A stretch of 64,000 bases of DNA from Trichaptum fuscoviolaceum (lineage: Eukaryota > Basidiomycota > Agaricomycetes > Hymenochaetales > Trichaptaceae). The stretch spans positions 5,513,974 through 5,577,973 of the forward strand of contig CAJSYZ010000007.1 of assembly GCA_910574455.1 (NCBI GenBank), in the 5' to 3' direction. The notes beneath the pieces are model-generated. The model worked only from the letters and a program-made list of their open reading frames with translations, was not told where the DNA came from and did no database searches. Below are positions 55,757-64,000 of the stretch, piece after piece (positions within the stretch are counted from its first letter, which is position 1; each line of letters starts with the position of its first letter). Made by a program: the position numbers and the translations under genes.

Positions 55757-57198
55757 TCAAACGTCGTCCATGTCATCAAATTCAGTAACCGATGCAATGT
55801 GTTGCGTACTAAACTTCAAACCCTTTTCCTTCATTAACTCTAGCTGCTCGTGCATATCGGCATCAAGCTCATTCCCACAATCGCTGACCACAACTTCAAG
55901 GCCTTTTCCAGGTATGACGCGGCTGGATAAATGGGACCACATTATCTCTATCATGTCTTCCGCAAAACCTTCCTCCATATAACCGCCTTCACCTATGAAT
56001 GTGCACCTATCGAAAATGATTTTGCGGAGCTTGTCCAAGTACCACTTATCTTCAGGACACTTATACGAGAGATTAGTCAGAATCCTCATGCTGAGGCCGT
56101 CACAGCCCGAGAGCACCAAAGAGCGAAGGTCGGGAACCTGGAGAAACAATCGATTGATATAGACTTACTGTATTAACCGTGATCGGATCTTCAGAACTTC
56201 CAATGTACATTTTGAGCGCTGGAGAAGGCCCTGAATATCGAGCATGAAGCCATTCACAGGCTCGTCACTGCCTTCGTCGTTCACCGTTTGCACAACGAGT
56301 TGTTGCAATCTAGGACATTTAATACGATAAAGGAAGTTCCTGATCGTACCGAGCTGAACCGCCGCAGCGATAACGCGAAGCTTCCGGACATTTTCGAGTC
56401 GGAGTAGCTGAGCTGAGGGCGAAGTATATCCCGACATGGAACGAACGGTCAGCGTGTGCAAGTTCGGTGCATTCCCCAAAAGTCGAATGCATTGATTTGA
56501 AGACGAAAACCCCTCCTTATCGCCTACGAGGTCAAGCTCCAGAGTGGTCAGACTCGGGAGTGTAGTCCTGCAATTGATCGCGAAGGGGAGCAAGCTGTTG
56601 TAGAAGTCCCAATCGCCCCGAAGGGAGAGCATCCTGAGTTTGGAGCTGCGGGACAAATCAAGGTCGGACTGTATCTTTCCGTGGGCGCCGTAAGCGACAG
56701 TATCTCGACGGAAGGAAACGGCCCGAGTGCGACGAATCGTTCCTTCGAGACCAACGGATCGGAGCGCAAGGGTCCGCGAAAGGCGAAGTTTAGGACTACC
56801 TCCTTCCACACGAAACTCTCCGCATTGACGTTTTGCGCCACAAAACGCATGAAATTCAATTCCGACAAATCAGCTCGCGACATCGGGGCGTCCCAGTCTT
56901 CTTGACGATCGTCACCACTCCTGCCGTGATAAGTCACGCTCGCCGGTCGGGACCCAGATCGATGAAGTGCTCGTTTAAGAAATAAGCGAAAGAACTTCAC
57001 GCCCCGGACTGATGAGTCGCTGACTACAATATTCTTCCAGAATATTGGATGCAGCGCAATGGTACGCCATCGGCCGCACACATGCGAAATGTTGTACGGC
57101 GCCTCCTCTGAAGATGGTGGTGTGCGGCCACGAATGACTTCTTGAAATATTTTCTGGAGAATCTCATTTGAGAAGCTGTGGATGTGTGTGGACGACAT
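55757..57198 (-). pseudogene. F-box/LRR protein gene with a frame break
   Basis: Starts MSSTHIHSFSNEILQKIFQE at 57198: an F-box followed by ISHVCGRWRTIALHPIFWKN, typical of basidiomycete F-box proteins that select targets for SCF ubiquitin ligases. LRR-like segments follow (RMLSLRGDWDFYNSLL; LTTLELDLV; LRSLVLSGCDGLSMRI). The frame changes by one base between about 56720 and 56690 with no intron, so a one-base gain is likely. A second join, at 56169-56138, would need either a 31-bp intron, which is out of frame, or a weak GTTCTG donor. The C-terminus ends EFDDMDDV, TGA near 55757. Two irregular joins favour a pseudogene; a sequencing error at the first cannot be excluded. Confidence 0.65.
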
Positions 57199-57259
57199 GC
57201 TTGATACTGAAGAGTCTGAAACTAGGGGAATATTTGATGGTCTGCAGGCGGTGCGCAAG

Positions 57260-60004
57260 TTTTTAATGTCACTCTACGGAACCACATTCCTTGTGGTCAA
57301 CCACATCTGCCGTATCCTGTGGTTCCCGGCAAGAATGCAGGCATTGTATGTTGGCGATCCACACCAAACAATCAGCACTTAGTCCATTGTCACTCTTTTG
57401 TATGTATAAACTCACATCACTGCACATAATACCACTTCTTCCTGAAATGAAACATTCTCACCACATCCCTCAATCGATGGTTCGGCTACGCTCATCACCA
57501 TACAACAGCCAAACCCAGCTGTTCACATCGCACGAAGGAAGATATAAGATGCGCTCATTCGAGTCGAGGCGCTTACGGCAGAAGAGGAACCCTATTCCGC
57601 TTTGTGCTGGGCCTCCAGCACACGCATGCAGAATGGTAAAAGTGGGTAGGGATCGTTGGAGGCCGTGAAATCAATTCCTTGGAGCAATTCGAATTGAAGC
57701 AGGTAAGAGACACGTTAGAGCTCGACAAGCCTTACCACAGGTATGTAGGATCGTATTCCGCGAGTTTACCCAGACACAGATACGCGTCCCTGCTGTGTGT
57801 AAGGTGCATGGAGTATCCACATTTCAGCTCTCATGAAATTCTAAAGAAGGGAGGCAGCGTACTTTCCGCGCCGTGCTCTTTACACTCCTCCCTACACTCC
57901 ACACAACAAGATCAACCAATTGCCTGCTAGCTCGCATTTTACGAAACGCTCCCACATTCCCTTCTACAACATACGGGCGGAAGTAGTGATTGAGGGTACC
58001 ATGTCATGGCGCGGTCGGAATTTTACGGTTTTGCAGCAGAATGAAGTTTGTACAGCGCCTCAGCAGATCGGCCCTTTTCACTGACATCAACTTGTGCCAG
58101 TTGAGCTGCTGCGTAATATGGAGGCATGTCCTTGGTGTCTCTTTTATGCGCCTGAAAGTGCAGAATATCCGACCGAAAAGTCAATAGAAAATCTTGGAAG
58201 TGTAGAGAGAAGGGGGACAACGTACTATACATTCAGTGCTGAGCTCTTCAGGCCTTTCCTTAAAATCACACCATGCCTGCTAGTTCGGATTTGCCGCAGC
58301 CCTTCCGATCTCCACAGTCCATCCTATTCCACAACATACGTGCACGAGCCGTGGACGCGCGCGCCAGCCATATAAAGCAGACTTCAGGATAGCATAGCGC
58401 GATAGGGATTCCACAACTTTGCTACAGGTCATACTACGCTTCAGCAGACTAATCCCCTTTTATTGATGATTGAATGTGATATTTGAGCTACCTTGAATCA
58501 CTCAACAAAGAAAAGCGCGAAACGCGCAATGGTAAGCATGAGAGACGAAATTCAAGACATAAACAGCGACATACCTGAACCGTCCGGAAGTCCGGATCGC
58601 CGTGCTATCGAACTCCTACTACATCCCTCCAGCTCAGCTTATTTATCAGCTATCATATTGCCCTTCTATATCGTGCCTTCTCGTCCCAGCTCAATAGCCC
58701 ACCGCAATATTTCGTTGCCTGCTTGGACGGCGAAATTAAAGGGTCCCGAACGTCAGGTGGCAAAGTAAGCATATCGGGCGAGGATGTTGTAGACACCCGA
58801 GCTGCGTCGCATAGAGAACTTGGCAAAATGGGTTAAACTTAAGATTATTGCACTGAATGTCTTCATGGCTGAGGTTCGAGTAAAAATCTAAATCCGCGGT
58901 TAAAATAGGTAAAAAAAAGTCCTTGGAAGACCTTACTTCCTCAACACTTGCAGGTTAAATGGAAGACTTTTACTACGCCTCTAGCTTTTCCAAGTGGGCT
59001 GATATGAGATAGCAATGGTGCATGAAGGTCAGAAGGATGGGAGCCACGCACAATAGTTTGAGCACTCCTGCAGCAGCATGTTTGTACTTATTTGGTCTCG
59101 GTCTGCCAAATGACGCCTAGAGCGGCGTCCGGGTCTCTTCCTACGCTCATGTACTACTCTTGCTCTCTGTCAAACTCGTACCTCAGGGTAATATGACCTG
59201 CTAGATATCAAGATCGTGCCACTGTAACAGGAGGAATTGAATGGTGAAATTTGAAACTCTGAAAATTTTGGACTTTGGAGCTACTTTCCGCGGAGCGGCG
59301 CGACTACATACGTGTGTCCTATGGTAATTCTTCTCTCTTCTCTAAGTTCTTCGGACTCTACTCATGCCTCGTATACGCGCCCAGCTCGCTCAGAACTACT
59401 AATTGACCATTGCATCGGAAGGATTCATCATTACTTGAGGTACAACTCGGGACTTATGTATAGGAGTATGCGAAGAAGTTTCAGATGACGAAAGATAAGG
59501 TGTAAATGCACGGTGAAGAGCGCTACAATCTGCTACTAGGCCTTCGAAAACCGCTCTTGATTCCAGTAACGTGACGTTAAACGTGTTCAGTACGTTGACC
59601 ACCCCCTTGCGCTTTAAGTCATTGCTAAGTTGCTCAAAATAGCCTTCGGCCGCGTACCAGTTTCCTCTGGCGCTCACCATCAGACAATACAAGGCCAGGA
59701 TGCCCGACTGTGCGATCCAGACATGTGCTCCCAAGATCCGAATCTCTTTTAATAAAGAATTATGAGCTCCGCTTGGCGAGTTTGTATTTATGGCTGTGCT
59801 CTACTCTCCGAGTCGGACATATTTCTTGAGGCTCGTGCTTTGTGCATGGGGAATGTCTCCGTGTCTCACCGCTCGCCTCTCGCTTGCGAATGACACTACA
59901 TTTATTATGCCTAAGTAAAGCTAAGTCCTGAAGCCCTTGCCGGCTAGCTCGCTTCTGAACTATCCACCCCCACCAGCCATTCCACAACTGGTCTCTGCAT
60001 TATC
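57260..60004. other. No clear gene; weak internal duplication and one possible ORF
   Basis: Segments at about 57835-57980 and 58205-58345 share phrases in order (AGAAGGG...CGTACT; GTGCTCTT/GTGCTGAGCTCTT; GCCTGCTAG; CACAACATACG), suggesting an old tandem duplication. A minus-strand frame at 59399-59734 (ILALYCLMVSARGNWYAAEG...) looks protein-like but has no recognised family. The rest shows nothing I can support. Confidence 0.35.
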
Positions 60005-61477
60005 ATGTCTATAGTGGTCAAACGAGCTATCACAAAGCACAAGGAGAAAACTTCTCGTCGAAACTACCAGAAAGATTGCAAATATATCACTGACGATATA
60101 GGACCCATTGCATCCGCTTTCGATCACTTCGGGGCATTTGGAAGGACGCACAGTTTGGTTCGCCAAGACGAGACCGAGGATGACACGAACTCCATGAGCT
60201 CGTTTTCCACAACCGCAACAATGGATGACAATCCAGGAGCCGGTATGACTGTCGACAAGTACTTTTACCAACCAGCCGGCCGAAGAATTGAAAAGCTCGC
60301 ATTTCGAATCGCCATGCCGCTGCTTTCTCCGGGGAGAATTTTTCGGCTCATCGAGGAGCATCATTTGCGCAACTGGCTTGTCTTTCGGAGTCTAGAGGAT
60401 AAGAAAGCTTTTATCCATTTAAATTCTGTATACTCAGCTGGACTGAATTGTCTACTTCATCAAACGCAGTGAGTGTCCTCTCGTGTCATCTAGAGAAATT
60501 ATAAATAAGCAGTTTCTAGATCTAACTCTCTCATGCGGTCCTCGGCAGCGCTTTCAGCTCTTATCCGCTTATGCCCAACAAATATTCATATAACAAATTT
60601 CTATCACCGTGTTCACCATCGTATAGGTCTTCCCAACCCGGCTGTAATGCCGATTGACAATGACACTCCGGAAAAGAAGTGTTATCTTTTCTTGGTTGCA
60701 CTTACATGGGCACTTCCTGACCTTTGTAACCGTAGACCTGGTTATGATAAACATATCAAAGATTACTCGTCCTGGAAAGAGACGTTGCTAACGCTTATCA
60801 GCTCTTGGCGGTAGGTCCTCTATATTAAGTTTACACCACTTTCTCATTAAGCCCCGTAGTTCTCCGAGCAAGGATGCCTTTGCTATCATGTCTGAAGCAT
60901 CTCTTTACTTCGCATATGCTGCATATCGATCACAGATTACTGATGACTTAGATTCTATCTATTTCTTCACCATTTTCATGATTAGCTTCATCCCTTTCAT
61001 GTATTACGGTCCTGCTCGACATACATGCGGGCAGCACACACAGCTGCTTTACCACATGCTGCTTTTGACATTCTTGCGCTGGCTTGATTCGGTTTTGTAT
61101 GAATTTCTTGTCAATTTTCATTCGGAAATGACTAAGTGTACACCACGTTTGTTGCAAAGAAAGCTTGCAATAGACGGTTTGCTCTTGTAGTGCGTCGAAA
61201 TACATTCTCATTTTCAGTGTTCTGATATGCACCATGTTATAGCAACCCCATATTTGCCACTCTACTTCCTACAACGTCACGTCGCCTGCATACAGATGAA
61301 GGAATTTATGAAGGCTTATTTCCGAAGAATCGTCGAGGCTGTGGAGGACATTTGACCATCATAAATAGCATGGTCAGAACTTCAATACCTAGAACTCAAC
61401 GTCTCTTGATGTCTCTTGACGAACTCGAGCGTGAGATTCGGGACAGTAGAGCCATACTAAATGACAAAAGCGAGTAG
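60005..61477 (+). CDS. Uncharacterised agaricomycete protein family, member 2
   Basis: Starts MSIVVKRAITKHKEKTSRR. Exon 1 holds SMSSFSTTATMDDNPGAGMT and FYQPAGRRIEKLAFRIAMPL, aligning with STFSTNYTM...GAG...RTGRAFERYLALA of the gene at 53059. Later exons include ALSALIRLCPTNIHITNFYH, TPEKKCYLFLVALTWALPDL, SKDAFAIMSEASLYFAYAAY, and a final one with HTDEGIYEGLFPKNRRGCGG and LLMSLDELEREIRDSRAILN ending TAG at 61475-61477. Introns are short; borders of the middle exons are approximate. Function unknown. Confidence 0.55.
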
Positions 61478-61499
61478 AGAAGTTTGAATCTCATTCTTC

Positions 61500-62387
61500 A
61501 TGAGCAGAGCAGATGATCACAATTTTATTATTTCAGTGACAAAAAGGTCTAATGATGAATATACTTTGAGTCAAGCGCGTTGTCTGCATGTATCCGAAAG
61601 TGATGTGACGAATGAATTTTTGCGGGCGAGGAGGGACGGGAACTATGGGTGGTCCAGCTACAAGGACAGATGTGAAATGCGACATCATTGGGGTATGTAC
61701 CTCCGCTCGAACCGGGAATGGGACACAGCAAGCTGTCTGGAACGCCTCTTCAATCTTTCCGAAAACGTGGTACAGCCGACTACTCCCATTGCTACGGTAG
61801 ACCTGGATGTAGAGGATGAGGGTACATGGAATCTCTCCACCACTAAGGCGAGTCCGCCGACAAAAATGAGGGTTGCGTACAAGTCTCCCGCAGGCGAGAC
61901 AAAGTACAGGATGTTCGTGTCTTGCCCATCTTCCGAGAATGTCGCATCTGTGGGCGAGCTGGCACAGTGTATCGAGGCCCGAGGTGAAGCATCGGCCATC
62001 TCATCGGAACCGCACAGCGGAGACACGGAAACCGAGTATGGAACAGCGGATATCACGTACGAGAACAATGATACAGCACCAATGGTAGAGACCGGTTTAG
62101 AGCTTGGAGTGAAGCATAGGCTTGAAGAACAAGAAGTCTTGCTTATCCCGGAAAGGCGAATGGAAGAAGGGGAGGACTCAGAGGTCATCGGGTACGAGAA
62201 TAATGATGCACGATTATGCAAGAAAAAGAGATTGGTTGGAAGAATGTTGGGAACGGTGACGACTTCACCAACGTGGACAATTTGGAGAACCGCGATGCGA
62301 TTCAGAAGCAGCACGCCGACCAGATATCTATCTGCTCACTGGAATAAGTGTGTCATCATCTATGGAAATCTTCAAATGGTGGAATAA
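61500..62387 (+). CDS. Hypothetical protein, 295 aa single-exon frame
   Basis: Opens MSRADDHNFIISVTKRSNDE 23 bp after the stop of the previous gene. Hydrophilic, acidic, with a duplicated phrase (TYENNDTAP and GYENNDARL) and a basic stretch CKKKRLVGRM. No known domain. The close spacing suggests it may be translated from its own short transcript or be a mis-joined exon; the long open frame without introns is unusual here. Confidence 0.4.
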   Translation: MSRADDHNFIISVTKRSNDEYTLSQARCLHVSESDVTNEFLRARRDGNYGWSSYKDRCEMRHHWGMYLRSNREWDTASCLERLFNLSENVVQPTTPIATVDLDVEDEGTWNLSTTKASPPTKMRVAYKSPAGETKYRMFVSCPSSENVASVGELAQCIEARGEASAISSEPHSGDTETEYGTADITYENNDTAPMVETGLELGVKHRLEEQEVLLIPERRMEEGEDSEVIGYENNDARLCKKKRLVGRMLGTVTTSPTWTIWRTAMRFRSSTPTRYLSAHWNKCVIIYGNLQMVE

Positions 62388-62599
62388 TCAAGCGGCGCTG
62401 AAGGAGCTTATGGTAGCAGGCCTTTGTCATTGATAGTCGACTGCATTTCTGGGCTGAATAACGGATGCGTAGAATAAAACGCCGAGTAGATTCTTTTCGC
62501 ATCTAAATCTGACTGAGGGATGAATTTTAGGCTAGCACGAAAGAGCGAGTTGGTTTGTGAAAGTGACGTACTGTAAGCCCGTGCTTCAAAGTGAAAACT

Positions 62600-64000
62600 C
62601 TTAAGAAATGGGGTTGATTGTAAGGTCTATGATAGCAGCGACCATCCCGAGCATAGACCGGCTGTCACTGTAGTCAGGAGTTAGGCGCGGGAAGATAATG
62701 CGCAACTCAGTCTTGACTAGGCGGAGGTCACAAGGACATGGCACACCAACCGACAAGACCACACATGTGATGAGTCGGGCTTTGCATGTAAATCCGAATC
62801 TCCGAGTTCGAAGTTTGGTCAACTTCCCAAACATCGTGATTGGTAGGGCCCCAAAGCTGCGAGATAGCGCGAACCTACTCAGGCCTGTATAAACCGTAGT
62901 GTCGTCGACTGAATCCCAGAAGGAATATCCGATGCCCAAGTTTACGTCGACTGGAACTAGTTTCTCAGATCTGCACGCAAGGTTATCACGCATTTTCACG
63001 CATCCCGGGCGATGCACAAAGAGATCCAACCATTTAATGCAATAATGCAATAAAATCAAGACTTTATTCACACTACAAAGACCTTCCCATTCAATCCATT
63101 CCGGGTCGGATAGCATTCCGGGTTTATCCGACCAGACTCAAAACGTCCTACCGCCAATGAGTCCATTGCATGAGCTCAAGTCCCACCTCTATCCTGCCTT
63201 ATACCCCAAGCACTAGCGTTATCTCCCTCTATCCCCAGATCCTCTTAAACGATGTATTGATCCAAGATCGGCAAAAGTGAGTGATTTGAAAGTGAACACA
63301 CACCACCTACGGACAAGGCCCATCTCCCTCATATAGAACAAGGGGAACGACATTTTCGTCCTGGTTCACGTACACGACCGCGCTGAGCGTCTTCGGCGTC
63401 TCCTTTGCTCTGCAAGCGTCGTCGACGTTGCCGAGTCAATCTCCAACGTTAACTCCACAAGCATCATGACCTCCACCTCCGAAACGTATAGATGATGGCT
63501 TCGTTACGCCCAGTACCCGCGAGTCGTTTGCGACAAGAGAAGGTGCGAATGGGCCGCGTAATCGGTCTTCAGACATTCGGCATGTCGATCGAGCAAGGTA
63601 GACGTGCGAGTAATACCGAGATAGCTATTGAATGAAGGAGATATAAGACAAGAAAACGAAGACAGATAGAATAGATCGTACCATGGTGCTGGTAAGTGCG
63701 TAAAGCCTGGCCTCGCGCCGCCAGAACCAGCGTCAACATAGTCGCCTGCTTCGCGAGCAGGATCGATGCATCCTCCCCGTGTTCCATCGATCTACCTCCC
63801 GCCCCCGAAACTGATTTGCGCGCACCTCGTAATGCGCTGGCTCTTCTTGGACCACGGATCGCTTGAACGCAGGATTCATGTATGGAATTTAGCTGTACTG
63901 ACGTCCTCCTATGCACAGTATAGTCAATCTCCAAAGGTAGGCGATGATTTGATGAAGGATAAGCGCTAAGCTGAAGGGATAGTTACTAGTCGATGCATTC
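62600..64000. other. Right end of window, no recognised gene
   Basis: A minus-strand frame at 62601-63116 (171 codons; CVVLSVGVPCPCDLRLVKTE) is the longest but has no familiar motif. ATTCCGGGT occurs twice near 63097-63125 (CATTCCGGGTCGGATAGC and CATTCCGGGTTTATCC). Another minus-strand frame at 63569-63934 is low complexity. Nothing further can be supported. Confidence 0.35.

Noticed and set aside
58370..58500. Possible small RNA gene after a TATAAAG box near 58371
   Set aside because: No tRNA A/B boxes, snoRNA C/D boxes or stable fold evident by eye.

Overview
The window is nuclear DNA of a filamentous fungus, almost certainly an agaricomycete basidiomycete. Genes are split by many short GT-AG introns (mostly 50-65 bp). 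The families are typical of mushroom genomes: a Plavaka-type DNA transposase, a chromodomain Ty3/gypsy element, BCS1-like AAA ATPase remnants, DUF6533-like seven-helix membrane proteins, F-box/LRR proteins and a PL1 pectate lyase. All functional calls come from reading motifs and splice sites by eye; no search was run.

1-24 kb is a nested mobile-element block. A Plavaka (CACTA/EnSpm-related) transposase gene runs on the + strand from 5551, and its last exon is cut at 9330/9331 by a complete LTR retrotransposon (9331-20265). The two 549-bp LTRs read as identical, and a 5-bp target duplication GCTAT flanks them. The rest of the transposase (20271-20477) lies beyond the right LTR in the same frame, so the insertion is very young. 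Two minus-strand genes flank the transposase. The left one (5278 down to beyond base 1) is split into many small exons. One of its introns is swollen by a 3.1-kb block made of two nearly identical 1564/1563-bp units of shuffled modules. The right one (22941-20691) is a coiled-coil, disordered protein gene with a probable 13-nt frame-breaking insertion. Direction-rich subterminal repeats (CTTGAA, CCGAGTC, CCAGTG, TAGTAGTA motifs) surround the block.

The retrotransposon is on the minus strand and is the most interesting object. It carries an 11-nt match between its primer-binding site and an internal LTR sequence just downstream of a TATA box, which suggests Tf1-like self-priming. Gag and pol are joined by an apparent -1 frameshift (A AAT TTT followed at once by TGA). 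A chromodomain ends Pol. Four further overlapping ORFs follow pol; the first starts at an ATGA stop/start overlap and the last at TAACAATG, which suggests a coupled-reinitiation cascade. Upstream of gag there are another 2 kb of open, methionine-free frame and a separate 5' ORF.

24-43 kb: a decayed BCS1-like ATPase, a 3'-5' exonuclease gene, a remnant region without a clear gene, a multi-pass membrane protein (30784-33090), an intact-looking secreted pectate lyase (34996-36468), a DM9/DUF3421-like gene on the minus strand, and a DUF6533-like membrane protein (41188-42950).

43-64 kb: mostly low gene density, with a tandem pair of diverged DUF6533-like genes (about 48.1 and 50.4 kb), an old diverged copy of the 1564-bp repeat at 47.2-47.7 kb, two paralogues of an uncharacterised protein family (53 and 60 kb), and between them an F-box/LRR gene with a frame break.
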